This document shows positions 1 to 7,428 of a stretch of DNA of 40,861 nt, piece by piece. The notes beneath the pieces are model-generated. The model did no database searches, was not told the DNA's origin, and saw nothing but the letters and a program-made list of their open reading frames with translations. The DNA lies in NCBI GenBank assembly GCA_947575605.1, contig CANPNZ010000016.1, positions 1 to 40,861 on the forward strand. The letters are read 5' to 3'. Source of the stretch: an uncultured Clostridium sp. (GTDB lineage Bacteria > Bacillota > Clostridia > TANB77 > CAG-508). A program made the translations under genes and the position numbers. Numbering within the stretch: position 1 is the stretch's first letter; the number at the start of each line of letters is the position of its first letter.

Positions 1-1118
1 ACTTTCTCTTACTGCCATTCTTGTACAATAATCTTTTCCATATCGATTATACATACTACAAATTGCTACCATATCATTTTTTAATCCACTTTGTACTTGA
101 TAGGTATATTTGTTATGGCATCTTGGACAATATAATAGTCCTGCTAATAAGTGTTCTGTATTTTCTTTTTTATGTATGTTATGTGCTTTTCTTTTTAATA
201 TGTCTTGCACTAATGCAAAGGTCTGTTTATCTATAATTGGCTCATGAGCATTCTCTTTCATTAGATATTCTGATTTAGGAAGTAATCTATATTTTTTTAC
301 TTTATAGCTTATCATTTCTCCTTTATGTTGAATCAAATCCCCAGTATATACTTTATTCATTAGAATCTTTTTTATCGTATTATGCCCCCATAATCCAGAT
401 ATTGTTTTACAATGGTAATTACAACTTTTCTGTTTATAAATAGAAGGGCAGGGAACTTTTCTTTCATTTAGTCTATGAGCTATATAGGCTAGTCCATTTC
501 CATTAATATATTCATTAAATATATATTTTACTATTTCTGCTGCTTCCTCATCTATGACTAATCTTGTAATATCATTTGGATGCTTTTTATAGCCATATGG
601 TGCAAATGCTCCTATAAACTCGCCTTTTTCTGCTTTTGTTCTTTTTACGGTTCTTACCTTTTTAGAAATATCTTTTGCATACATATCGTTTACAACAGAC
701 ATGAAAGGTCCAATATCATTATTGCTATTTTTTGAAAAGGTATCTATTCCATCATTTACTGCAATATATCTGACATTTTTAGCTGGGAAATATTTTTCTA
801 GGTAATAACCTGTATCGATGTAATCCCTTCCTAAACGAGATAAGTCTTTGGTTATTACCATATCTATTTTTCCTTGCTCAATATCTTCTTTTAATCTTAT
901 AAATGATGGTCTGTTAAAGTTTGTCCCTGTAAATCCATCATCGGTATAAATATCTATTAAAAGCCAATTTGGCTCTTTGGAAACATATTTAGTTAGATAT
1001 TCTTTTTGATTGATAATACTTTCAGATGTTCCGACTCCCCTCATCATCTCTTGAAAGCCTTAAATAAAGCCCGTACTTTGTATGTTTTAGTGTCTAATAT
1101 ACTTGTATCTAAATTCAT
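1..1118 (-). CDS. Large serine recombinase, partial at window edge, read through two CGG +1 shifts
   Basis: Site-specific recombinase of the large serine (TnpX/phage integrase) type, which moves an integrative element. The start is ATG at 1118 behind an AGGAAGGG ribosome site. Fifteen codons lead to CGG (1073-1071); skipping its C continues as GLYLRLSRDDEGS up to a second in-frame CGG (1033-1031); skipping that C gives GTSESIINQKEYL and an open frame to the edge, about 372 residues in all. The catalytic serine motif (LRLSRDD) lies between the two shift sites, so neither uninterrupted frame alone makes an active enzyme. Further on are the resolvase core (TKDLSRLGRDY), the recombinase domain (PYGYKKHP) and a zinc ribbon (LLYCPRCHNKY, then CSMYNRYGKDYC). 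The C-terminus is outside the window. Ordinary decay is the alternative, but the rest of the frame is undamaged. Confidence 0.85.
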
Positions 1119-1158
1119 TATTTTTCATCCCTTCCTTTCATAATACCTAGATAACAAG

Positions 1159-1302
1159 TTATTTTAAAATTTTTGATGTTGTGCATTCTAACTCTTCTTC
1201 CTTTATATTGCAAGTCTTTTCTTCTATGTAAATTGGAAGTAATATTTCCATTAACTCTTGCAATTTTTTTCCTTCGTGTAAAAAAGTTCTTGTTACATTC
1301 AT
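1159..1302 (-). CDS. Small 47-residue protein upstream of the recombinase
   Basis: ATG at 1302 follows a good ribosome site (AGAGGTGG) and opens a 47-codon frame starting MNVTRTFLHEGKK and ending TTSKILK. It is rich in Glu and Lys, with two cysteines and no membrane segment. It ends about 40 bases before the recombinase start and shares its direction, so the two are probably co-transcribed. I do not recognise the family. Short genes ahead of large serine recombinases are common in Clostridia elements, and a control or accessory role is only inference. Confidence 0.55.
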   Translation of the reverse strand: MNVTRTFLHEGKKLQELMEILLPIYIEEKTCNIKEEELECTTSKILK

Positions 1303-1849
1303 GTCCACCTCTTTCTTTTTAAATGTATATGTCCCAACATATAATTTATTACTTCAAAAAACAGGTATAAATCACTTCATACCTGTTACAACCAATCAAA
1401 AAAGAGCCTAGCTACTTTGCTAAACTCCAATTTTATTTTGGTTAAATTTTGTATCACACTTTTCTTACATAAAAATCTTATACACTATTAATATAATACT
1501 GCATAGGTAGATTTTTTGCTAACACTTCTATTGCATAACTATACTATACAATATCTATATGATATTGTACTTTGCAACTTTTTGCCAACAATCTTTTATA
1601 TAAGAAGTCTGTAGGACAATTTTAAATTGTTCTACTTTATGTGGCTATTATATAGTCATTTTATACAATTGTCAAGAGCCTGATTAAAATCTTGTTTAGT
1701 AGAAATGTATATGAAAAACATATGTATATTCAATCTTTCAATTTACTAATACATATATTTTCATAAATCCATATTTACTTAAAATGTTAATTTTAAGAAG
1801 GAATAAACTTCCTTTAATATTCTAATATCATACTGTATATATTCCTTAA
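1303..1849. other. Gene-free stretch with several inverted repeats
   Basis: No convincing coding frame. It contains an inverted repeat AACAGGTAT/ATACCTGTT (1360-1387), a perfect hairpin TACAATATC/GATATTGTA (1547-1569), a short AATTTTAAATT palindrome near 1617-1633, and an imperfect inverted repeat of TATGAAAA...TATGTAT type (about 1709-1766). These lie between the recombinase unit and the retroelement and could include control sites or the 3' part of the template-repeat transcript. Confidence 0.5.
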
Positions 1850-1872
1850 AATATATAATCTGATTATATATT
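1850..1872 (-). other. Perfect AT-rich palindrome just 3' of the DGR template repeat
   Basis: AATATATAATC and GATTATATATT are perfect complements around one base. On the minus strand the palindrome starts two bases after the template repeat ends. In the Bordetella phage retroelement, RNA downstream of the template repeat is needed for priming cDNA synthesis, so this structure may be part of the functional RNA. That role is inferred from position only. Confidence 0.45.
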
Positions 1873-1874
1873 AG

Positions 1875-1994
1875 AGCTCGATCCAACCAACGCTATCATT
1901 GTTCTTGTTGTTAGGATTATTAATATGATTGACGTCGGCAAACGGATATTTGTTACCATTGTTGTTGTAATTACCGCCAAGAAGCGAATAACTT
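1875..1994 (-). repeat. DGR template repeat (TR)
   Basis: This 120-base segment aligns without gaps to 3472-3591, with 14 differences. Twelve are at positions that are A in the template on the minus strand (1882, 1909, 1918, 1924, 1930, 1947, 1950, 1951, 1953, 1962, 1966, 1993); two are not (1887 and 1952). Adenine-specific change from template to variable repeat is the hallmark of a diversity-generating retroelement. The template is rich in AAC/AAT codons, which become His, Ser, Ile or Tyr codons in the target. It lies 14 bases after the reverse transcriptase stop, the usual place for a transcribed template. Confidence 0.95.
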
Positions 1995-2008
1995 AAACTC
2001 CTTTAAGT

Positions 2009-3022
2009 TTATCCCTCTATATAAAACATACTTTTTCTTAAATTATAAGAATCTGCATGTTTGACATAGCCTAGCCAACCTGCTATACTTCTTTGTATTT
2101 CAGGTAATGTGATTTTGTTTTCCTTTAATAACTCTGTATATTTTTTTAATTTTCTTTTCATTCTAGTTTTACTTGTATTTCTTATTTTCATTCTTCTTTC
2201 ATTTATCTTATATCCACAAAAATTTACACCTTGTATATCTTTAAATATTTTCGTTTTAGAATTTAATGTCAATCTCAAATTGCTCTCCGAAAAATTTGTA
2301 ATATTTTTTAAACAATATTGTGACATTTCCTTATTTTGTGTCAAAATAATCATATCATCCATATATCTAAAATAATATTTACATTTTAGTTTATGTTTTA
2401 TAAATTGATCTAATTCATTTAAATATATATTGGCAAACATCTGAGATGTATAGTTTCCAAGTGGTAAACCCAACATTCCTTCTGTTGATAGTAGAATTTC
2501 TCTTGTAAGCCATAATAATTTTCTGTCTTTTATTTTTCTTTTTAAGATATCCCATAATACTCTTTTATCTATATTTTTGAAGTATTTGGTTACATCCATT
2601 TTTAAGATATAATAACGATTCCATTTATCTTTAGCTCTTCTCATTGCAATCTGCACATCTTTAGATGCTTTGTGCATTCCTCTTCCTTCAATACAAGCAT
2701 AAGTTGTATTTATAAATTGTGGTACAAAATATGGTTTTATAAAATTTTCTACATACCATTGATGTACTACTCTATCTCTATACTCAGAAGCCATAATTGT
2801 TCTTTCTTTTGGTTCATATATTTGAAAAGTATGATATTTCCCATGTTTATACGTTCCACTTCTCAGTTCTTTTTCTAAATTTAATAGTTCATCCTCTAAC
2901 ATTAATTCAAACTGAATTACTTTTTTCTTTTCTCTTTTTCCTCTTCTAGCTTTTTTATGTGCTTCCAATAATTTGTTAAAAGTCACTACTTCATCATATT
3001 TATTTCTTATTGTTTTAGGCAT
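2009..3022 (-). CDS. Diversity-generating retroelement reverse transcriptase
   Basis: Error-prone reverse transcriptase that copies the template RNA into mutagenised cDNA for transfer into the variable repeat of the target gene. Of 337 residues, the palm motif KMDVTKYF is at about 141-148, the family-typical LPLGNYTSQ at 186-194, and the catalytic YMDD box at 220-223, followed by a FCGYKI motif. The SQ motif in place of a group II intron-type sequence marks the DGR clade, and there is no maturase or endonuclease domain. The ATG at 3022 follows AGGAG and overlaps the avd end by eight bases, which suggests translational coupling. Order on the minus strand is target, avd, reverse transcriptase, template. 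It contains no CGG codon. Confidence 0.96.
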   Translation of the reverse strand: MPKTIRNKYDEVVTFNKLLEAHKKARRGKREKKKVIQFELMLEDELLNLEKELRSGTYKHGKYHTFQIYEPKERTIMASEYRDRVVHQWYVENFIKPYFVPQFINTTYACIEGRGMHKASKDVQIAMRRAKDKWNRYYILKMDVTKYFKNIDKRVLWDILKRKIKDRKLLWLTREILLSTEGMLGLPLGNYTSQMFANIYLNELDQFIKHKLKCKYYFRYMDDMIILTQNKEMSQYCLKNITNFSESNLRLTLNSKTKIFKDIQGVNFCGYKINERRMKIRNTSKTRMKRKLKKYTELLKENKITLPEIQRSIAGWLGYVKHADSYNLRKSMFYIEG

Positions 3023-3380
3023 ATTTTTTTACTCCTAATGATTTTATAAGTCCTCCTAGTATTTTTCCTATCTCACTTAATAGTTCATTACTATATTTAT
3101 ACTTTTTCTCATCAATCCATTTATGATTATATAGAATTCTTATACAAATTCGTTGATAATATATATGACTATCTACTATATTATAAATTTGCAATCTTTT
3201 ATTTTTATCTATTTTACTTGCTAACAATACATTTTTTAACATTTCGTACATGCTTGTTTTTATCTCTGTTCCAATACTAAATTTTTCTGTACGTGGTAAT
3301 TTTAATAATACTGTAAGCATATATTCTATATATTTTTCTATTTTAGGTATCATAATTAATTCATTATTGTTTTTTACCAT
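3015..3380 (-). CDS. avd: DGR accessory variability protein (Avd-like four-helix bundle)
   Basis: Small basic helical protein which, in characterised retroelements, forms a pentamer that binds the reverse transcriptase and template RNA and is essential for mutagenic homing. The conserved core LPRTEKFSIGTEIKTSMYE fits the Avd/four-helix-bundle family, as does the length of about 121 residues. I chose ATG 3380 (MVKNNNELIM) because GGAG lies nine bases upstream; in-frame starts at 3389 and 3395 are possible but sit on or beyond that site. It overlaps the reverse transcriptase start. The C-terminal GGLIKSLGVKK fits the last helix. Confidence 0.9.
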   Translation of the reverse strand: MVKNNNELIMIPKIEKYIEYMLTVLLKLPRTEKFSIGTEIKTSMYEMLKNVLLASKIDKNKRLQIYNIVDSHIYYQRICIRILYNHKWIDEKKYKYSNELLSEIGKILGGLIKSLGVKKYA

Positions 3381-3402
3381 TTTTTTCATCTCCAATCATT
3401 TT

Positions 3403-3437
3403 AAAGAGAGAACTTAATTTTTAAAAGTTCTCTCTTT
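3403..3437. other. 13-bp perfect hairpin downstream of the DGR variable repeat
   Basis: AAAGAGAGAACTT (3403-3415) is perfectly complementary to AAGTTCTCTCTTT (3425-3437), with a nine-base loop. It lies about 25 bases beyond the target gene stop and 35 beyond the variable repeat. Neither strand has a proper T-run after the stem. In Bordetella phage BPP-1 a hairpin just after the variable repeat is needed for efficient target recognition, so this may be that element. An intergenic attenuator is the alternative. Confidence 0.6.
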
Positions 3438-3461
3438 TGTAGTTTGTAACAGTGGACAGTA

Positions 3462-4340
3462 CTACTTTTTAAGCTCGAGCCAAACAACGCTATCATTGTT
3501 CTTGTAGTTAGGATAATTAACATGATAGACGTCGGCAAACGGAAATAGTATACCATTGCTGTGGTAATTACCGCCAAGAAGCGAATAACCTGACTCGGAG
3601 TTTGGGTCTTCTACTATTATGCAAGTATTTCCTACAAAACCACATACACCACCAAATTTTCTTTCTCCTGTCTTTTCAAAATCATGTTTTGGATTTTCCG
3701 AATCCCTATAATGTCCTATCTCCTCTGAATGATCCGCTAGTTGTTCTAAAGTAGCAAAACCATCCTTTAACCACCGTAATGACAGTAAGAAATAGGTGGT
3801 TTTTGAAATCTTAGCACTTTCGTTTTCTGGTGAATATTCTTTCAGCATTTTATCCCACTCTGGACAGCTGAGTCTTACTAATGGTCTTTCGCCCTCTACA
3901 AACTGGACACTACCATTTGGCGTAGGTGAAGGTTCGTACACTGCTATCCACCGAAATCCTTCTTTCGGTTTGTTTGCCAATGCTTCCAAAACATCTTTTT
4001 TATACTTCTTCTGTCTTTCGGTAGAAAATTTCCTTTTCTTTCCTGTCTTGGAATCATATAACAAATCCTCTTCTGTTAAATCTTCCATGTAGACATGCAT
4101 AAAAGTATCTCTACCATTTTTGATTTTACAGTACCAGTATGGTACTTCGTCGTTTTGATATACCTCACTTCCTCCTACAAGAGCTTTTGGCTTCGGTATT
4201 TCTACCTTTGCTTTTTCTTTTTGCTGACATGTGCACTCTTCTGAATATGCAATACCAATCATGCCATCCTCTGCTACTATTACCTTCCGATATTGTGCAC
4301 CTTCAGGTAATTTAACGTACAAAACTTTTTCTTCTTTCAT
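3462..4340 (-). CDS. DGR variable target protein (C-terminal variable, C-type-lectin-like)
   Basis: Target of the retroelement, 292 residues. The variable repeat encodes about residues 250-290, ending VVWLELKK*. The conserved frame around the variable codons (SLLGGNY, PFADV, NNDSV, W-E-L) fits the C-terminal lectin-fold display module of such proteins. The N-terminal part (about 1-180) has no match I recognise; there is no signal peptide or membrane segment, so export or display is unclear. ATG 4340 follows GGAGG, with a promoter upstream. Base composition is less AT-rich than its neighbours. It has three in-frame CGG codons (R18, R130, R189) that must be read normally, because a shift at any of them hits a stop within a few codons. 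This contrasts with the chromosomal genes here and suggests recent acquisition. Confidence 0.88.
   Translation of the reverse strand: MKEEKVLYVKLPEGAQYRKVIVAEDGMIGIAYSEECTCQQKEKAKVEIPKPKALVGGSEVYQNDEVPYWYCKIKNGRDTFMHVYMEDLTEEDLLYDSKTGKKRKFSTERQKKYKKDVLEALANKPKEGFRWIAVYEPSPTPNGSVQFVEGERPLVRLSCPEWDKMLKEYSPENESAKISKTTYFLLSLRWLKDGFATLEQLADHSEEIGHYRDSENPKHDFEKTGERKFGGVCGFVGNTCIIVEDPNSESGYSLLGGNYHSNGILFPFADVYHVNYPNYKNNDSVVWLELKK
3472..3591 (-). repeat. DGR variable repeat (VR)
   Basis: The 120-base partner of the template repeat at 1875-1994, inside the 3' end of the target gene. Relative to the template's reading, changes include Asn to His, Ser, Ile or Tyr, Lys to Leu, Tyr to Phe and Ile to Val or Leu. 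Eleven of twelve changed residues follow from changes at template adenines; the Gly to Val change comes from a non-adenine difference near the 3' end, where the homing-initiation sequences of the two repeats normally differ. Confidence 0.95.
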
Positions 4341-4407
4341 GAAGCATTCCTCCTTTTATTTGTTTTTGTGAAAAAGTCATACTTAGGTTTTGTTCCTTTA
4401 CATAAAT

Positions 4408-4436
4408 ATTATAGCATACTATTCCTTATTTTACAA
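4408..4436 (-). promoter_or_regulatory. Sigma-A-type promoter of the DGR operon
   Basis: On the minus strand a TTGTAA -35 (4436-4431) and a consensus TATAAT -10 (4413-4408) are 17 bases apart, about 65 bases before the target gene start. It would drive target, avd, reverse transcriptase and template RNA as one unit. Confidence 0.65.
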
Positions 4437-4488
4437 TATTTTACACCGAGCAAATTCCAATTTCTTATCATTCTTTTATTTTGAATTA

Positions 4489-4959
4489 TTATTCATTCCT
4501 AAATTCTTCTCTATAAATATCACCTATATTATAAAAATCATACAAATCCATCTTACTCATTCCTTCAGTATCTCTACTGATATAGTAATTTGCTTTCTTT
4601 CTTGCATTATTTAACATCATATTAAATTGTTCATAATATTCATCGCCTAACAAATTTTTCATAACTTCACTATTTAGATATGTATTTATAGCTGTAGTTC
4701 TTAAAAATTTTGCATTTATTTTTCGTTGTGAACTTAAAAATTTATTTAATTTTTCTTCAATTGGTTTTAAAATTTCTTTTATTAATTCTTCCATTTTATC
4801 TTGGTATAAATCTAAATTTAATTCTTTATCTATTCCGCTTCTAATAATATCTGCCTCATATCTTCCTTGACTTTTTGCTATATTTTTTATCATTTTCTTT
4901 TTATATCTTGGTATTCTTATTACCATCGTTACTAATTCTTCATCTTTATTTTCTTTCAA
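4489..4959 (-). CDS. Ribbon-helix-helix-like DNA-binding protein of the mobile element
   Basis: Protein of 156 residues. The N-terminal part (VTMVIRIPRYKKKMIKNIA, about 10-30) looks like a ribbon-helix-helix DNA-binding fold; the middle (about 50-90) is a charged, coiled-coil-like helix (EELIKEILKPIEEKLNKF). The start is TTG at 4959, seven bases after GGAGG. Such proteins serve as relaxosome accessory or plasmid partition/control factors, and its place between a RepA_N gene and the retroelement fits an element maintenance or transfer role. No relaxase is visible in the window. Confidence 0.6.
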   Translation of the reverse strand: MKENKDEELVTMVIRIPRYKKKMIKNIAKSQGRYEADIIRSGIDKELNLDLYQDKMEELIKEILKPIEEKLNKFLSSQRKINAKFLRTTAINTYLNSEVMKNLLGDEYYEQFNMMLNNARKKANYYISRDTEGMSKMDLYDFYNIGDIYREEFRNE

Positions 4960-5102
4960 ATTTTGACCTCCATTCTTTTTTTATTTTTTCTTTTCAAAAT
5001 CACCCCAAAGCAATACAAAATGCATACTAAGGCTATAAAAAAATCAAGATTTCAACAGCCTCAGCATTTTGCAGGATCAGGGAGATATCTCATCTTCCGA
5101 CA

Positions 5103-5130
5103 ACTGCCTAAAAGCGTGGCTTTTAGCAGT
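5103..5130. other. Strong hairpin, candidate element recognition site
   Basis: ACTGCCTAAAAGC (5103-5115) pairs with GCTTTTAGCAGT (5119-5130) across a three-base GTG loop with one bulged C. There is no T-run for a terminator. It sits in a 260-base gene-free stretch (4960-5223) next to the ribbon-helix-helix gene, so an origin, nick or binding site is plausible but not shown. A hairpin with the same ACTGC arm and one-base bulge lies at 6186-6220. Confidence 0.4.
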
Positions 5131-5186
5131 ATTACATTTGTGTTTTTGTGATATCAAATGCATATCGCATTATTAGCCAAGAAAAA

Positions 5187-5214
5187 ACAATATAAATCTC
5201 AAAATTTATATTGT
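5187..5214 (-). terminator. Rho-independent terminator after the 101-residue gene
   Basis: An 11-bp perfect stem (ACAATATAAAT/ATTTATATTGT) with a six-base loop, followed on the minus strand by TTTTTTC, lies nine bases after the stop of the gene at 5224-5529. Confidence 0.75.
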
Positions 5215-5223
5215 CTTTTAATG

Positions 5224-5529
5224 TTATTTTAATTCTTCCTTTAATTTCATTCCATCTTTTAATCCTGCAAAATAATATTTTTTATGAAAATAATAACTTT
5301 CAAAATCAATCGTTTCCACATAATCTTTTATTAATCTTTCAATACTATCTTTTAACCAATTAAGATTATATGGAATTTTTTCTAATTCTTTATTTAAAAA
5401 ATCAGACTTTTTAATTTTATTTGCTTTATCTTGACTCATAAACTTTTTATCTTTTTCATCAATAAAAGCTAAATCTTCTTCCCTTGCTTCAAATATTGTT
5501 TCTAGCATATTGACTTTTTCTTTTCCCAC
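5224..5529 (-). CDS. Hypothetical 101-residue mobile-element protein
   Basis: The start is GTG at 5529, nine bases after a perfect AGGAGG, with a promoter just upstream and a terminator just downstream, so it forms its own transcription unit. The sequence is highly charged and predicted helical (LETIFEAREEDLAF, ERLIKDYVETIDFESYYF), ending GLKDGMKLKEELK. I do not recognise a family. Similar small acidic-basic proteins are common beside RepA_N initiators in Clostridia elements. No function is proposed. Confidence 0.65.
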   Translation of the reverse strand: MGKEKVNMLETIFEAREEDLAFIDEKDKKFMSQDKANKIKKSDFLNKELEKIPYNLNWLKDSIERLIKDYVETIDFESYYFHKKYYFAGLKDGMKLKEELK

Positions 5530-5555
5530 TTAGCATCACCTCCTATTGTTGTGTG

Positions 5556-5584
5556 ATGTTAACTCTTGTTCAAATTAATGTCAA
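5556..5584 (-). promoter_or_regulatory. Promoter of the 101-residue gene
   Basis: On the minus strand a consensus TTGACA -35 (5584-5579) and TAACAT -10 (5561-5556) are separated by 17 bases, about 27 bases before the GTG start. The repeated GTTAACTC/GTCAACTC words around it could be an operator. Confidence 0.65.
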
Positions 5585-5592
5585 CTCATTTT

Positions 5593-6123
5593 CTAAAATT
5601 TATTGGCATATAAACTTGTCCAATCAAAATTACTATAATCCCTATCACTTTTATAATTGCAATTTTTAGTTTTATATTGTTGTTTATATTTTTTATCTAT
5701 ATTATTTAGTTGTAAAAATTCCAATACTTTATTTGTATTTTTTTCATTAGTTATATGTAATTTTTCCTTCTGTTCATCTTCTGAATATATATCAACAACA
5801 TATATTTTATAAGCTTTACCTTTCCCTTGATTTTCTTGTTTTATTAATTTTGCCTTTTCTAGTTCTTTGAATACTTTTATAACTGTCTTACTACTTGATT
5901 TTAAATATTCTCCCATCTCTTTTCTGGTTATAAAAATATATATGTTTCCATAGTCATCTACTTTATGATTCATTCTTGATAAATTTAATCTGTCTAGTAT
6001 AAAGATATATCCTAACTGAGATAAAGGGCACAAAATCGATTTGTATGGCTCTGTGTATAAAATTTTTCTTGGTACTTGGCAGAACTTAAATTTCAATTCT
6101 TGATTTATATTTATGTATTTCAA
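5593..6123 (-). CDS. RepA_N-family replication initiator
   Basis: Resembles the N-terminal winged-helix domain of RepA_N replication initiators of Gram-positive plasmids and integrative elements. The conserved string runs FKFCQVPRKILYTEPYK, then LDRLNLSRMN, a YIFITRKEMGEYL helix, and KELEKAKLIKQENQGKGK with YKIYV. At 176 residues it is shorter than usual plasmid initiators (about 250-300) and lacks a clear C-terminal domain; the tail is basic and ends DWTSLYANKF. The start is TTG 6123 after GAGGTG. With the recombinase and ribbon-helix-helix protein it marks 1-6300 as an integrative or plasmid-derived element. Confidence 0.8.
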   Translation of the reverse strand: MKYININQELKFKFCQVPRKILYTEPYKSILCPLSQLGYIFILDRLNLSRMNHKVDDYGNIYIFITRKEMGEYLKSSSKTVIKVFKELEKAKLIKQENQGKGKAYKIYVVDIYSEDEQKEKLHITNEKNTNKVLEFLQLNNIDKKYKQQYKTKNCNYKSDRDYSNFDWTSLYANKF

Positions 6124-6185
6124 TATTCACCTCGTTTCTTTTTGAAATTATGCTCTCACAATTTCTAACTAAAAAACCAGAATCA

Positions 6186-6220
6186 AGATTTTGTACGCAG
6201 TGCAAACTGCTACAAAATCT
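6186..6220. other. Long hairpin upstream of the RepA_N gene
   Basis: AGATTTTGTA-c-GCAGT pairs with ACTGCTACAAAATCT around a GCAA loop, giving a 15-bp stem with one bulged C. It lies about 60 bases upstream of the initiator start and could be a control site or part of the origin. Confidence 0.45.
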
Positions 6221-6245
6221 AACTTCTGCCATATTTATCTTCTAC

Positions 6246-6274
6246 GGAAAGTTATCATACCATGATAACTTTCC
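6246..6274. other. 13-bp perfect palindromic hairpin
   Basis: GGAAAGTTATCAT and ATGATAACTTTCC pair perfectly around ACC. On the plus strand AT-rich sequence with an A-run follows, not a T-run, so a terminator is unlikely in that direction. With the hairpin at 6186 it makes a structured region between the initiator and the nucleotidyltransferase gene, a possible origin or regulatory segment. Confidence 0.45.
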
Positions 6275-6380
6275 TAGAATATAAAAAAAGAACTACTAAC
6301 TTTAAAATCAGTAATTCTTTTGGGGTATTTTCATAAGAGATTTTCAATTGTTATTATCTTCCAATATTTTCTTCAAATCT

Positions 6381-6689
6381 TTATTTTTGGTATACAATAA
6401 TTCCTGTTTCTTTTATTTCTTTGTCAATTAATGAATTTTCTATTATCTCATATTTTTCAAATCCATCAACTTCTTTTTTAAACTTTTTTTCTATTTGGCA
6501 TATTAACTTTAGTAATGCAAATCCTTTCAACTCGGAGTTTGTATCTATTATTAAATCTATATCACTTTTGGGAGTGGCTTTTTGCTTGGCATAAGAACCA
6601 AATAGTATTACTTGATATACTGGCTTATCTCTTAAAAGTTCTTCTAGTATTTTCTTTATTTCTTCAATTGTATATATTTTTTCACTCAT
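6381..6689 (-). CDS. MNT-type nucleotidyltransferase (antitoxin-like)
   Basis: Minimal nucleotidyltransferase of 102 residues with the signature ILFGSYAKQKATPKSDIDLII (about 28-48), that is GS-x-A followed by D-x-D. In the MntA/HepT class such proteins neutralise a toxin by modifying it. Here it is the last gene of a four-gene run with DUF3791 and DUF3990 proteins and no HEPN partner, so its target may be the DUF3990 protein. ATG 6689 follows GGAAG, 17 bases after the preceding stop. Confidence 0.8.
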   Translation of the reverse strand: MSEKIYTIEEIKKILEELLRDKPVYQVILFGSYAKQKATPKSDIDLIIDTNSELKGFALLKLICQIEKKFKKEVDGFEKYEIIENSLIDKEIKETGIIVYQK

Positions 6690-6706
6690 ACGTCAACTTC
6701 CATCTT

Positions 6707-6925
6707 CTACTTATTTTTTTCTAATTCTTCTTTTAATATCTCATATACATATGCTGGTGATTCATAATATAAATGCGTTTCTAAATCACATAATAATTCA
6801 AATGTTTTTGAGTTATATACTATATCCATAGCTTCTTCTACTGTTATATTATTATCCTCACTAACTATTTTTACTAGCTCCTGAGTGGTTCTGGTTACTA
6901 AATAATTTAATCCCTCTTTAACCAT
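6707..6925 (-). CDS. DUF3791-family small protein (second copy)
   Basis: A 72-residue acidic helical protein with the DUF3791 pattern: an N-terminal LVKIVSEDNNITVEEAMDIVYNS segment, then LLCDLETHLYYESPAYVYEIL. The start lies two bases after the DUF3990 stop behind AAGGAG, so it is translated with that gene. Similar in length and layout to the protein at 7425-7649, so the ADP-ribosyltransferase-like gene is flanked by two related small proteins. An antitoxin or partner role is inferred. Confidence 0.7.
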   Translation of the reverse strand: MVKEGLNYLVTRTTQELVKIVSEDNNITVEEAMDIVYNSKTFELLCDLETHLYYESPAYVYEILKEELEKNK

Positions 6926-6927
6926 TT

Positions 6928-7428
6928 TTATACTCCTTTCAGATATTTTAGTGCTTTTTCAGTATGAAATGAATATTGATCTGTAAGTTCTTTATATTTA
7001 AGTTTATCCACTATCTCCGATACTGTAGATAATGAATCTTTTACCTGCCATAATAAAGCAACAATATCGTCATCTGCAACTGGTCCAATTACTAAATCAT
7101 ATTTATTATCTACATTACATTCTAAACTATCCATATTTTTAAAACTTATATCTCTATTATTCAAAATAAATCTCGCCCATTCTTCTGATGGAATATTACT
7201 AAACTTTTTTATTCTAATGTTTTTATCTTGAAATATGCTTTCGTCCAACTCAAATACATTAACAACTGGCATTCCTATTTTCATTCTTTTTGTAGTTCTA
7301 ATAGCCATAAATTCTGCTTGTTTTTGTATAGTAGTACAATAAAAGCCTTGTCCAAAATCTTTATATTTTCTACATTTACTAAAATCAACTTTATCTACTT
7401 TGGTATTTGAACCATGATACAAAATCAC
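6928..7428 (-). CDS. DUF3990 ADP-ribosyltransferase-fold protein
   Basis: 166 residues. The N-terminus ILYHGSNTKVDKVDF, then DFGQGFYCTTIQKQAEFMA, and later YDLVIGPVADDDI are the conserved blocks of DUF3990, a family related to ADP-ribosyltransferases (the YHGS and FG-x-GFY blocks would line the NAD site). It would act in the cytoplasm on an unknown target. The GTG start at 7428 overlaps the upstream TGA stop (GTGA), so translation is coupled. Flanked by two DUF3791 proteins and followed by a nucleotidyltransferase, it is the likely toxin or effector of the module. Confidence 0.8.
   Translation of the reverse strand: MILYHGSNTKVDKVDFSKCRKYKDFGQGFYCTTIQKQAEFMAIRTTKRMKIGMPVVNVFELDESIFQDKNIRIKKFSNIPSEEWARFILNNRDISFKNMDSLECNVDNKYDLVIGPVADDDIVALLWQVKDSLSTVSEIVDKLKYKELTDQYSFHTEKALKYLKGV

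Noticed and set aside
4963..5151. Plus-strand 62-codon frame
   Set aside because: It runs through a strong hairpin, has no good ribosome site and no recognisable composition.
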